In this document: in pieces, positions 37,550-45,621 of the stretch
How positions within the stretch are numbered: the first letter of the stretch is position 1
How the letters are laid out: every line of letters starts with the position of its first letter
DNA from: CAXXFQ01 sp963674475
Lineage (GTDB): Bacteria; Planctomycetota; Planctomycetia; Pirellulales; Thermoguttaceae
Assembly (NCBI GenBank): GCA_963674475.2
Contig: CAXXFQ010000024.1
Location: forward strand, 186,001-250,000
Length of the DNA: 64,000 nucleotides
Direction: 5' to 3'
Translations under genes and position numbers: made by a program
The notes under the pieces: generated by a model
Database searches by the model: none
What the model saw: the letters and a program-made list of their open reading frames with translations, nothing else
What the model was told of the DNA's origin: nothing

Positions 37550-38845
37550 ATGCAGGTAGAACTTCGCGCAATCGACTCGATCCAACCTTATGAGCGAAAT
37601 CCGCGAGAGAACGACGGTGCGGTCGACGCGGTGGCGGCCAGCCTCAAGGAGTTTGGTTTTAGGCAACCCATAGTGGTCGATTCGGACGGCGTGATCATCT
37701 GTGGCCATACCCGGATGAAGGCAGCACGGAAGCTGGGCCTCAAGAAGGTGCCGGTCCACGTGGCGACCGACCTCTCGCCCGACCAGGTCAAAGCGCTTCG
37801 CGTGGCCGACAACAAGACGGGCGAGTTGGCGACGTGGGATTTTGAGATCTTGCCGATTGAGTTGGCTGACCTTCAGGCGATGGAGTTCGACATGCTCGAG
37901 TTCGGTTTCGACGAAGACGAACTGGCCAAGCTCTTGAGCGAAGAGGAACTGGTCGAAGGGCTCACCGACCCCGAGTCGATTCCCGAGCCGCCCGACGAAC
38001 CGGTAACGCAACCAGGCGACCTCTGGATCCTTGGCGACCATCGCTTGCTCTGCGGCGACTCGTCCAAAGAGGCGGATGTCGATACGCTGCTTAATGGCAA
38101 CTCGATAGATATGGTAAATACCGATCCCCCGTATAACGTCAGCGTCCAGCCGCGCTCGAACAACGCGGTAGCGATGGCGGCTGCTTCGAAGGGTGCGACG
38201 AAGAACGTCAAAAAACAACGCACGACCAAAATGCGCCCGAAGGACCGACCGCTTGCGAATGACTTCGTCAGTGACGAGGAATTCGATCGCCTGCTGGACG
38301 CCTGGTTCGGTAACATCTCTCGCGTGCTCAAACCGGGTGGGATTTTTTTCATCTGGGGAGGCTATGCGAACCTGAGCAACTACCCGCCGATGCTCAAGAA
38401 AAACGGGCTTTACTTCTCGCAGTCGATCATCTGGAATAAGCTTCATCCCGTGCTCACTCGCAAGGATTTCATGGGCGCGTTTGAGCTTTGCTTCTACGGC
38501 TGGAAGGAAGGCGCGGGCCACAAGTACTACGGCCCGAACAACGCGACCGACTTGTGGGAAGTCAAAAAGATAAACCCTAACAAAATGGTGCACTTAACAC
38601 AGAAACCAACCGAGTTGGCCACCCGTGCGTTGCAGTACTCTTCGAAAAAAGGCGCGAACGTTCTTGAGCTTTTCGGCGGGAGCGGCTCGACGCTGATCGG
38701 CTGCGAACAGACCGGGCGGCATTGCTTCGCGATGGAGATCGACCCGGCTTATTGCGACGTCATCGTCGAGCGTTGGGGAGCGTTCACCGGCAAGAAAGCA
38801 GAGCTTGTCCGCGAAGCGGTGCCGACCGGTGAAACGTCTTGTTAG
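37550..38845 (+). CDS. ParB-N/DNA adenine or cytosine-N4 methyltransferase
   Basis: 431 residues from the ATG at 37550, with AAGGAGG upstream. Residues 1-100 are a ParB/Srx-type nuclease-like domain (QPYERNPRENDGAVDAVAAS, VIICGHTRMKAARKLG). The methyltransferase follows with motif IV first (IDMVNTDPPYNVSVQP) and the SAM motif last (NVLELFGGSGSTLIGCEQTG), the beta-class order. Phages use such enzymes to protect their DNA from restriction. The target base and site cannot be read from the sequence. No restriction enzyme gene lies next to it, so it is an orphan. Confidence 0.9.
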   Translation: MQVELRAIDSIQPYERNPRENDGAVDAVAASLKEFGFRQPIVVDSDGVIICGHTRMKAARKLGLKKVPVHVATDLSPDQVKALRVADNKTGELATWDFEILPIELADLQAMEFDMLEFGFDEDELAKLLSEEELVEGLTDPESIPEPPDEPVTQPGDLWILGDHRLLCGDSSKEADVDTLLNGNSIDMVNTDPPYNVSVQPRSNNAVAMAAASKGATKNVKKQRTTKMRPKDRPLANDFVSDEEFDRLLDAWFGNISRVLKPGGIFFIWGGYANLSNYPPMLKKNGLYFSQSIIWNKLHPVLTRKDFMGAFELCFYGWKEGAGHKYYGPNNATDLWEVKKINPNKMVHLTQKPTELATRALQYSSKKGANVLELFGGSGSTLIGCEQTGRHCFAMEIDPAYCDVIVERWGAFTGKKAELVREAVPTGETSC

Positions 38846-38853
38846 CCGCGATT

Positions 38854-39285
38854 CTACAACTTCTTTTTAAATGCACAGTATTCATCTGTCTTGTATCCGA
38901 GTGATTTGTAGAACGCTTGAGAGCCAACACGATCCTCATCGGTTATAAGCATGACATACGAACAGTTAGACTTTATGGCGTAGTTTTCAATAAATTGCAT
39001 TAGGGCATTGCCAACACCTTTTCTGCGATGTGCTATGTCAACTACAACATCTTCAACTACCATAAACGTTTTACACTGACCAAAAAGCATTTCGCACATA
39101 ACTGCCAGTAACGAACCCACCAACTTCCCATCAATCTTTGCTCCTAAGACAATATGGTTTGGATTGTCACTTTGCTTCATAAGCACACGTTCCATTTTTG
39201 AGATGGAAACCTCATTAGGAATAAGCTGTTGGTATAGATCTGCTAATTCAGGTAGGTCATTTTTTGTTATGGGTGATATTTTCAT
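38854..39285 (-). CDS. GNAT family N-acetyltransferase
   Basis: 143 residues. MKISPITKNDLPELADLYQQ is a standard GNAT start, then VVVDIAHRRKGVGNALMQFI (acetyl-CoA loop) and RVGSQAFYKSLGYKTDEYCA (motif B). It is convergent with the methyltransferase gene and its base composition is lower in GC than its phage neighbours. It looks like a host or transferred gene picked up by the element. The substrate is unknown. Confidence 0.85.
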   Translation of the reverse strand: MKISPITKNDLPELADLYQQLIPNEVSISKMERVLMKQSDNPNHIVLGAKIDGKLVGSLLAVMCEMLFGQCKTFMVVEDVVVDIAHRRKGVGNALMQFIENYAIKSNCSYVMLITDEDRVGSQAFYKSLGYKTDEYCAFKKKL

Positions 39286-39473
39286 GCGTATTTTGTTTTA
39301 TGGTTAATTTCGCTATAGGGAGTTTCTGCCTAGCGATCCTCGGGGAGCGGCTTTGATGGCTTCCCGACAGGCTAAAGGATCGTCAAATCTGGTAAGCATA
39401 ACACGTTTCTTTACTAATGGAAATCCAGGATATTCTACCACTTTATGATAGTGAATCAAGTCGAAAGGATTTT

Positions 39474-39821
39474 ATGATCTACCTAGCAACCCCCTTTTCG
39501 TCCCCTGATATTGAAGTGCGCCAGGCGCGTTACGAAGAGGCTTGTCGTGAGACGGCCGAGCTGCTTCGCGAAGGGAAGATCGTCTTCTCGCCGATCGTTC
39601 ATAGCTATCCGTTGACCGAGTATGGCCTGCCCGGCGATTGGGAATTCTGGCAGAAAGTCGACTCGCACATGTTGCGCAAGGCGGATCGACTGCTGGTCCT
39701 GATGATGCCCGGCTGGAAGGAGTCGATCGGCGTCCAGGCGGAGATCACCTTGGCCGAACGGTTGGGTATCGGTGTCGAGTACCGATCGTTCGGCCGAGAA
39801 GAGGCGACAGAGGCCGCCTAG
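39474..39821 (+). CDS. DUF1937 / nucleoside-deoxyribosyltransferase-like protein
   Basis: 115 residues from the ATG at 39474 (AAAGGA seven bases upstream). MIYLATPFSSPDIEVRQARY then FSPIVHSYPLTEYGLPGDW and ADRLLVLMMPGWKESIGVQA match the DUF1937 family, whose fold is that of nucleoside 2-deoxyribosyltransferases. The conserved Y-x-A-x-P-(F/Y) and H-x-x start points are present. The likely role is handling of modified or salvaged nucleotides during phage growth; this is inference. Confidence 0.8.
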   Translation: MIYLATPFSSPDIEVRQARYEEACRETAELLREGKIVFSPIVHSYPLTEYGLPGDWEFWQKVDSHMLRKADRLLVLMMPGWKESIGVQAEITLAERLGIGVEYRSFGREEATEAA

Positions 39822-39842
39822 GTCGCACGACGTTGGCCCGTG

Positions 39843-39950
39843 TCGCGGGTCGGTAGGACCGACGGCCAGAGGCGTGCACGTTCCATCGCTTAGTAGACGT
39901 TACCCAAGCGGATCAGGCCGCACGCATTCGCCCACCACGGCTCGTGGTCG
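39843..39950 (+). repeat. Structured intergenic repeat E1, copy 1
   Basis: Shares GGTCGGTAGGACCGACGGCC and AGAGGCGTGC, then AAGCG-ATCAGGCCGCACGC and CGGCTCGTGG, with the copy at 48831-48940. The outer stem is GCGTGC/GCACGC and an inner stem is CGCTT/AAGCG. The loop between them differs fully between the copies while the stem is kept. It lies between DUF1937 and a reverse-strand cassette. Confidence 0.7.
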
Positions 39951-39983
39951 TGCAACCTGGTCGAGTGTTTTGTCGACCCTGGC

Positions 39984-40496
39984 TTACTGGCCGCCTGTCG
40001 CGCGGAACTTGCCCGGTGCGGCCTTGGTGAACCGGGCGTCGGTGCCCTTCTCGCGGATCTCGCGAAGAATGGCGGCGTAGACGGTCGCGTGAGGCGTCTT
40101 GGCGTCGGAGTGCCAGTACCCGGCCTCGGCCGCAAGTCGGACGATTTCCTTTGCCCTGAGCGGCTCGGTCGATTCGAGCAGAACCTGCCGGGCCGCGTCG
40201 AGGGCGGACATCGATTTCGCCTCGGCCGTTTTGTTTTTGGAAGGCCGCTTGACGCCCGCCTTGGCGCCGTGCAGCGGCTTGCGATCGATGCCGGGTGCCT
40301 TGCCGCTTTTGAGTTCGGCTCGCGTCACCTCGCGTCGTAGGCGGCGTGGCGTGGGGACTCGGACCGCCTTGCCGGTGGCCAAGTTGGTGCCGTCCCAGCC
40401 GCCCTCGTCGTTGATCGCATCAATACGAATCGGGACGACGCGCCCGGTCACCTTCGCGGTATAGACCCCGCCGATTTGGATTTGTTTGGTACGCAT
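39984..40496 (-). CDS. HARE-HTH domain protein
   Basis: 170 residues. The C-terminal half (MSALDAARQVLLESTEPLRA, KEIVRLAAEAGYWHSDAKTP, HATVYAAILREIREKG) is a clear HARE-HTH (HB1/ASXL) domain, a winged helix linked in bacteria to restriction enzymes and in eukaryotes to chromatin proteins. The N-terminal half starts MRTKQIQIGGVYTAKVTGRV, a beta-rich segment, followed by a basic linker (RRLRREVTRAELK). It probably binds DNA, perhaps modified DNA. It is the last gene of a three-gene leftward cassette inside the otherwise rightward phage. Confidence 0.75.
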   Translation of the reverse strand: MRTKQIQIGGVYTAKVTGRVVPIRIDAINDEGGWDGTNLATGKAVRVPTPRRLRREVTRAELKSGKAPGIDRKPLHGAKAGVKRPSKNKTAEAKSMSALDAARQVLLESTEPLRAKEIVRLAAEAGYWHSDAKTPHATVYAAILREIREKGTDARFTKAAPGKFRATGGQ

Positions 40497-40507
40497 GGTG
40501 TTCTCCT

Positions 40508-40837
40508 TTAGACAAAATCGTTTTGGTTACGACCGTATCGGGCGATGGTCCCTTCGGGAACCTCGTCGAGCGATTCGGGCAGGTAGTAGGTGGCGATGAG
40601 TTTTGGTTCAAGCTGGTCGTTCGGGCGAAACGTCTCGGGGACGTCGCCGTCAACTTCGATCGCCTCCCCGTCGAAGAGCCCGACCGGGGCACCGATCAGT
40701 CGGACGCGATTCCCCTTGTCGTCAAGCCAATTCCCGCTTGCCCGGGCGTCTTGTAGTTCGAACCCGCAGGTCTGCGTTAGGAAGCGATGCTTGTCGCTAG
40801 CGTTAGCCAAGTTGTCATAAGTGATCTCGATGAACAT
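40508..40837 (-). CDS. Phage hypothetical protein in reverse cassette
   Basis: 109 residues, MFIEITYDNLANASDKHRFL onward, acidic, with a beta-rich middle (NRVRLIGAPVGLFDGEAIEV). No family is recognised. It lies 11 bases before the HARE-HTH gene and 17 bases after the next gene upstream, so the three are one operon. Its small size and position suit an accessory (moron) gene. Confidence 0.6.
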   Translation of the reverse strand: MFIEITYDNLANASDKHRFLTQTCGFELQDARASGNWLDDKGNRVRLIGAPVGLFDGEAIEVDGDVPETFRPNDQLEPKLIATYYLPESLDEVPEGTIARYGRNQNDFV

Positions 40838-40854
40838 GGTTGGTTCTCCGTTGG

Positions 40855-41115
40855 TTAGATGAGCCGCGAAAGCTCGCGGTAAAGCTCGTGGACGTCGCTA
40901 CCGGTTCCGTCAAAGCCTTCGAGATGGCGGAAGGTCTCCTTGGCTACTCGGTAAAGGTCGTCTTCGTCATCGGCCTCGACCAAGTAGCGGCGGGTGTAGT
41001 CCGGCTTGAGGATCTCGACCTCAAGGTGCGTCACCTTGCGATGGGCACCCAGTTTGCATTGGGCCGTGGCGTAGTTGCCGGGGGCCCCTTCAAAATCGAT
41101 TCGTGTGATTCGCAT
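40855..41115 (-). CDS. Phage hypothetical protein heading reverse cassette
   Basis: 86 residues, MRITRIDFEGAPGNYATAQC with acidic helical C-terminal half (VEADDEDDLYRVAKETFRHL). No family is recognised. It is the first gene of the leftward cassette. Its upstream region carries the paired hairpins at 41168-41295, so its promoter must lie within or before them. Confidence 0.6.
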   Translation of the reverse strand: MRITRIDFEGAPGNYATAQCKLGAHRKVTHLEVEILKPDYTRRYLVEADDEDDLYRVAKETFRHLEGFDGTGSDVHELYRELSRLI

Positions 41116-41167
41116 GGTTGGTTTCCTTTAAGGTTTTGCGTTGTCGCATCAGGTTTGAAAAAACCAG

Positions 41168-41295
41168 TGGAGCGGAAGCTCCTACCGCCCGTCGTGGCTC
41201 ACGACCCGGTACGACCGGGAGCGGGTTGGTGCTGCCGCACCGATTTAAAAATCACCATGGAGCGGAAGCTCCTACTGCCCGCCGTGGCTCACGGC
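41168..41295. repeat. Paired hairpin repeat E2, two tandem copies
   Basis: Each copy has GGAGC-GGAA-GCTCC (41168-41181, 41259-41272) followed nine bases on by a second hairpin: GTCGTG-GCT-CACGAC (41190-41204) in copy 1 and GCCGTG-GCT-CACGGC (41281-41295) in copy 2. The T-A to C-G change on both arms keeps the stem, so structure is under selection. The element divides the reverse cassette from the packaging genes. Confidence 0.75.
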
Positions 41296-41380
41296 CATTG
41301 AGCCGTGACTTTCGGAAAACATCAAGCGCAGTCCCCCAAGTTTTTATACGAATGTCGAAAGTTTTCAGGAGTTTTTCTGT

Positions 41381-41596
41381 ATGGAGTTAAAACACGTAGA
41401 ACCGGCGCCGTTGTCCATCACGGCGATGGCGCCCGAGACGCTAGTCGAGCTATTGCGTAAGAGTGGCGCGACGTCGGCCGACTTGGACCGGCTCAAGGCC
41501 GACCTGGCCCACGGTGCCCCGCAAAACGCCGACGGCACAATCAACTTCCTCCACTACACCGCCTGGCTACTTAAGGAGATGCAGAATGCCAATTAA
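41381..41596 (+). CDS. Small protein before terminase
   Basis: 71 residues, MELKHVEPAPLSITAMAPET, helical and acidic (LVELLRKSGATSADLDRLKA). Its tail FLHYTAWLLKEMQ resembles the start region of the next protein (FRYTGWLFDRR), pointing to a shared small motif. It overlaps the terminase start by 11 bases. By position it could be a terminase small subunit, but no HTH is evident. Confidence 0.6.
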   Translation: MELKHVEPAPLSITAMAPETLVELLRKSGATSADLDRLKADLAHGAPQNADGTINFLHYTAWLLKEMQNAN

Positions 41597-43853
41597 TCCA
41601 CGCAGCCTCAAACCGACCGAACTGGTCCGACTGATCAACTCGACCCCCGAAGGCGAAGTCCTCGGCGAGCGCCAACTGCGCCGTCACCGGGCCCGTGGTG
41701 GGTACCGCTTGGGCGATGATCGGCGCGTCGACCTGTTCCGCTACACCGGCTGGCTGTTCGACCGGCGCCACAACCCGGCGCCCAAGCGCGAGCCTCGCGA
41801 TTACCAAGCGGTCAAGGAAGCGGCACGCGAGCGAAACGCGGCCCTCTCGGCCGCCGGGCGTGATATCGGCCGCTTGCCCGAGGTGGTCGACCTGGACCGC
41901 AAGGCGAAAGCGAGTGATGACTTTTGCTATTTCTGCGACGCATACTTCCCGATGACATTCGACCTACCCTGGTCGGACGACCATCTGAAGGTGATCGCGA
42001 AGATCGAGCAGTCGGTCCTCAAGGGTGGCCTGTTTGCCATGGCAATGCCGCGAGGAAGCGGCAAGTCGACACTGAGCGAATGTGCGTGCCTCTGGGCTGT
42101 GCTTTACGGTCATCGCGAGTTCGTCGCCTTGATCGGCAGTGACGAGGGGCACGCGGCATCGATGCTCGAGTCGATCAAGACGGAGCTCGACGGGAACGAT
42201 CTGTTGCTCGAGGATTTTCCCGAAGTGTGCCATCCGATCCGTTCGCTGGACGGAATCGCCAACCGGTGCGCAGGCCAGCTTTGCGACGGGTGTCGGACCC
42301 ATATCGAGTGGACGGCGAAGGAAATCGTGCTACCGACGATCGAAGGGTCGACCGCGTCAGGGGCCGTCTTGAAAGTGGCGGGGATCACAGGCCGGATCCG
42401 CGGTATGAAGCTCAAACGGCCCGATGGTCGCCCGGTTCGACCGTCGTTGGTCATCCTCGACGATCCGCAGACGGACGAGTCGGCCCGTTCCCTCTCGCAA
42501 TGCGATCAGCGTGAGCGGATTTTGAAGCACGCCGTGTTGGGTTTGGCTGGACCGGGCAAGAAGATCGCCGGGGTCATGCCCTGCACCGTCATCCGCCCAG
42601 GTGACATGGCCGACCGGATCCTCGACCGCAAGATCCACCCGCAGTGGCAAGGCCAGCGTACCCAGATGGTCTACTCGTTCCCGACCAATGAAAAACTCTG
42701 GGACGAGTACGCCCGGATCCGTGCCGAGGCGCTTCGCAACGACCAGGGGCTCGATCCGGCGACCGAGTTCTATCGCCAGAACCGCGACGCGATGGACGCC
42801 GGAGCGGTGGTCGCCTGGTCGGCCCGCTACAACTACGACGAGCTGTCGGCCGTGCAGCACGCGATGAACTTGAAGTTGCAGGACGAGCGGGCCTTCTTTG
42901 CCGAGTATCAAAACGACCCGTTGCCCGAGGAGGCGATCGACGAGGACGACCTGACGATCGATCAGGTCTATGCGAAGCTCGACCGGTCGCGGCGTGGCGA
43001 GGTGCCGCTGGGGACCAACCACCTGACGATGTTCATCGACGTCCAGCGTCTGGGCCTCTTCTACGTCGTCACCGCGTGGGAAGACGATTTCACGGGCCGT
43101 GTGATCGATTACGGCGCCTACCCGCGTCAGAACCGCGATTACTTCACTGCCCGCGACATGCGACCGACCCTTTTCGAAACGGTGCCCGGCGCCGGGTTGG
43201 AAGGGGCGATCTATGCGGGGCTCGAAGCGTTGACTGGTGACTACCTCACCCGGCAATGGACGCGTGACGATGGGGCCAATATGCGGATCGATCGGTGCCT
43301 GATCGATGCCAACTGGGGTCAATCGACCGAAGTGGTTTATCGGTTCTGCCACCAATCGGCCTACGCGGGCCTGTTGTACCCGTCACACGGCCGTTACGTC
43401 GGAGCGTCAAGTATCCCCTTCAGCGAGTACCGGCGCAAACGGGGCGATCGTGTGGGCCACAACTGGCGGGTTCCGTCGATCACCGGCAAGCGATCGATCC
43501 GACACGTGGTCTACGACACGAACTACTGGAAGACGTTCATCCAGGCGCGGCTCCTCACGCCGATGGGCGACCGGGGCAGCCTGACCCTCTTTGGCGCCAA
43601 GCCGGACGAGCATCGCCTGTTCGCCGAGCACATGACCGCCGAGTATCACGTCCGCACAGAAGGACGCGGCCGAACCGTAGATGAATGGAAAATCAGGCCG
43701 GAGCGCAGTGAGAACCACTGGTTCGACGGGCTGGTCGGTAGCGCAGTTGCCGCGAGTATCCAAGGAGCGGTTCTTTTAGGTCAAGTCGGCCCGAGTCGGG
43801 CACGACGCAAACCGATCAAGTTGTCCGAATTGCAGAAGAAACGCGCTTCGTAA
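41586..43853 (+). CDS. terL: Terminase large subunit
   Basis: 755 residues from the ATG at 41586 (AAGGAG seven bases upstream). The ATPase has GLFAMAMPRGSGKSTLSECA (Walker A) and RPSLVILDDPQTDESA (Walker B with acidic pair). The nuclease part shows TMFIDVQRLGLFYVVTAWED, then WKIRPERSENHWFDGLVG near the end, with the Asp/Glu pattern of the RNase H-like packaging nuclease. It drives DNA into the prohead. The N-terminal ~80 residues (LINSTPEGEVLGERQLRRHR) look like an added DNA-binding segment. Confidence 0.9.
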   Translation: MPINPRSLKPTELVRLINSTPEGEVLGERQLRRHRARGGYRLGDDRRVDLFRYTGWLFDRRHNPAPKREPRDYQAVKEAARERNAALSAAGRDIGRLPEVVDLDRKAKASDDFCYFCDAYFPMTFDLPWSDDHLKVIAKIEQSVLKGGLFAMAMPRGSGKSTLSECACLWAVLYGHREFVALIGSDEGHAASMLESIKTELDGNDLLLEDFPEVCHPIRSLDGIANRCAGQLCDGCRTHIEWTAKEIVLPTIEGSTASGAVLKVAGITGRIRGMKLKRPDGRPVRPSLVILDDPQTDESARSLSQCDQRERILKHAVLGLAGPGKKIAGVMPCTVIRPGDMADRILDRKIHPQWQGQRTQMVYSFPTNEKLWDEYARIRAEALRNDQGLDPATEFYRQNRDAMDAGAVVAWSARYNYDELSAVQHAMNLKLQDERAFFAEYQNDPLPEEAIDEDDLTIDQVYAKLDRSRRGEVPLGTNHLTMFIDVQRLGLFYVVTAWEDDFTGRVIDYGAYPRQNRDYFTARDMRPTLFETVPGAGLEGAIYAGLEALTGDYLTRQWTRDDGANMRIDRCLIDANWGQSTEVVYRFCHQSAYAGLLYPSHGRYVGASSIPFSEYRRKRGDRVGHNWRVPSITGKRSIRHVVYDTNYWKTFIQARLLTPMGDRGSLTLFGAKPDEHRLFAEHMTAEYHVRTEGRGRTVDEWKIRPERSENHWFDGLVGSAVAASIQGAVLLGQVGPSRARRKPIKLSELQKKRAS

Positions 43854-43897
43854 AAAACTTTGGAGAAAATTCAAAAATGTTGCCCAAAATGGCCTAA

Positions 43898-43933
43898 AAA
43901 AAGTTCGTCCACGCGTATCACTATAGTAGAGAG
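43898..43933 (+). promoter_or_regulatory. Phage promoter-like motif, copy 2
   Basis: 35 of 36 bases match the motif at 32517-32552, the only change being A to C before GCGTATC. It lies behind terL and ahead of the head genes. After it comes a five-codon frame ATGAAGCGAAAACGATGA (43947-43964, MKRKR) whose stop overlaps the start of the next gene, suggesting translational coupling. Confidence 0.6.
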
Positions 43934-43960
43934 GGAGCAATTGCAAATGAAGCGAAAACG

Positions 43961-44158
43961 ATGACTGAACTTGACCAGACGATCCGAGACCAGGCGACCG
44001 CACCGCACAAGGTGACGGTCGACGGTTTGACCAGCGAAGGGCATTCGCTCAAAGAACTGGTCGAAGCGGATCGGTACTTGCGTTCTCGGGACGCGTCGAA
44101 CCGATCGGCCTTTCGAAGCTTGAATATCACGAAACTTATCCCGCCGGGCAGCGAATGA
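43961..44158 (+). CDS. gpW-like head-tail joining protein
   Basis: 65 residues, MTELDQTIRDQATAPHKVTV and KELVEADRYLRSRDASNRSA then LNITKLIPPGSE. Small proteins with this (S-L-x-E-L-I-E-A-D-R-Y) pattern sit right before lambda-type portals and match the gpW group, which joins head and tail. It overlaps the portal start by ATGA. Confidence 0.65.
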   Translation: MTELDQTIRDQATAPHKVTVDGLTSEGHSLKELVEADRYLRSRDASNRSAFRSLNITKLIPPGSE

Positions 44159-45621
44159 AGCTTATCCCCAACTGGCTACGTCTTGCATGGCCCGACCGGC
44201 GTCCGGGTCGGCGCGAAACGGAAGCGCGGCCCGAGTCGAACCGGTCGGGCCGTCCTATTCGCGCCCGATACGATGCTGCCGAGACGACCGACGAAAACGC
44301 CCGGCATTGGTCGGCGGCCGACGGGCTCTCGGCGAACGCGGCCAGCTCGAGCGAAGTGCGTCGCACGCTTCGTAACCGAGCCCGATACGAAGTGGGGAGC
44401 AACTCCTACGCGAAAGGGATCGTTCTCACGCTGGCTAACGACACGATGGGAACCGGCCCGCGTCTGCAGATGCTGACCGATCAGCCGGAGTTGAACCGGT
44501 ACGTGGAGCACCGCTTTGCCCGCCATGCCGAGTCGATCCGCTTGGCCGAGAAGCTTCGCACGATGCGGATGGCTCGGGCTCAGGATGGCGAGGCGTTCGG
44601 CTTACTGACCAGTAACCCGGCATTGCAAACTTCCGAAAAACTCGACCTGCGTCTGTTGGAAGCGGACCAGGTGACCACGCCCGACCGGACGTTCGATGAA
44701 GATGGTGCGGTCGACGGGATCCGGTTCGACGAGTTTGGCAACCCGATCGAGTATCACGTTTTGCGGCATCACCCGGGCGAGATGAGCCTGAGTTGGGACG
44801 ATGATTACGTTCGCGTCCCGGCCGAGTCGATGGTCCATTACTTTCGCGAGGACCGACCAGGCCAGAGCCGCGGCATCCCGGAGATCACCCCCGCCCTGCC
44901 CTTGTTTGCCCAACTGCGGCGATACACGTTGGCGGTCTTGAGTGCGGCGGAGACGGCGGCCGATTTCGCGGCGGTGATTTACACCGATAACCCGGCCGGT
45001 GGCGAAGCGGAGGCGGTCGAGCCGCTGGACCGGATTATGATCGAGCGGCGGATGGGGATCACACTGCCCGGCGGCTGGAAGATGGGCCAGTTTCGCGCCG
45101 AGCACCCGTCGACCACCTATGCCGAGTTCAAGCACGAACTGTTAAACGAGATCGCCCGGTGCCTGAACCTGCCGTACAACGTGGCGGCCGGAAATTCGAG
45201 CGGCTACAACTACGCCTCCGGCCGCTTGGACCATCAGACGTACTACAAAAGCCTTCGAGTCGAGCAGGCGACGATCGGTCTGGCAATCCTTGATCGGTTC
45301 TTTGCCGCCTGGTTGGCCGAAGCGATCCTGGTCGACCCGGTCCTATCGAAACTGGACTATAAAGAGCTCGCGCACCAGTGGTTTTGGGACGGACAAGAAC
45401 ACGTCGATCCGGCTAAAGAGGCCAACGCCCTGAAGACCCGGCTCAACTGCGACGCGACCACGTTGGCCTATGAGTACGCCCGGATGGGCCGCGACTGGGA
45501 GGCGGAACTTCGCCAACGTGCGAAGGAGAAGGCGTTGATGAAAGAGCTGGGCCTCGTTCACGAAGATGTCCCACCAACCCCGGGAGAGAAGAAACTTGTC
45601 GAAAACCAACAAGCGGCCTGA
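44155..45621 (+). CDS. Portal protein, lambda gpB type
   Basis: 488 residues. VRRTLRNRARYEVGSNSYAK, GIVLTLANDTMGTGPRLQML and YNVAAGNSSGYNYASGRLDH are signatures of the lambda portal family. It forms the twelve-part ring at the capsid vertex through which DNA enters. The start overlaps the gpW-like gene, and the end overlaps the capsid gene by 56 bases. The tail end (REKALMKELGLVHEDVPPTP) is the usual acidic linker. Confidence 0.92.
   Translation: MKLIPNWLRLAWPDRRPGRRETEARPESNRSGRPIRARYDAAETTDENARHWSAADGLSANAASSSEVRRTLRNRARYEVGSNSYAKGIVLTLANDTMGTGPRLQMLTDQPELNRYVEHRFARHAESIRLAEKLRTMRMARAQDGEAFGLLTSNPALQTSEKLDLRLLEADQVTTPDRTFDEDGAVDGIRFDEFGNPIEYHVLRHHPGEMSLSWDDDYVRVPAESMVHYFREDRPGQSRGIPEITPALPLFAQLRRYTLAVLSAAETAADFAAVIYTDNPAGGEAEAVEPLDRIMIERRMGITLPGGWKMGQFRAEHPSTTYAEFKHELLNEIARCLNLPYNVAAGNSSGYNYASGRLDHQTYYKSLRVEQATIGLAILDRFFAAWLAEAILVDPVLSKLDYKELAHQWFWDGQEHVDPAKEANALKTRLNCDATTLAYEYARMGRDWEAELRQRAKEKALMKELGLVHEDVPPTPGEKKLVENQQAA

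Noticed and set aside
37478..38593. 371-residue minus-strand frame opposite the methyltransferase
   Set aside because: Antisense shadow; the plus-strand protein has ParB and methyltransferase motifs.
42357..43355. 332-residue minus-strand frame opposite the terminase gene
   Set aside because: Shadow frame in high-GC coding DNA; the plus-strand terminase has clear motifs and a ribosome site.
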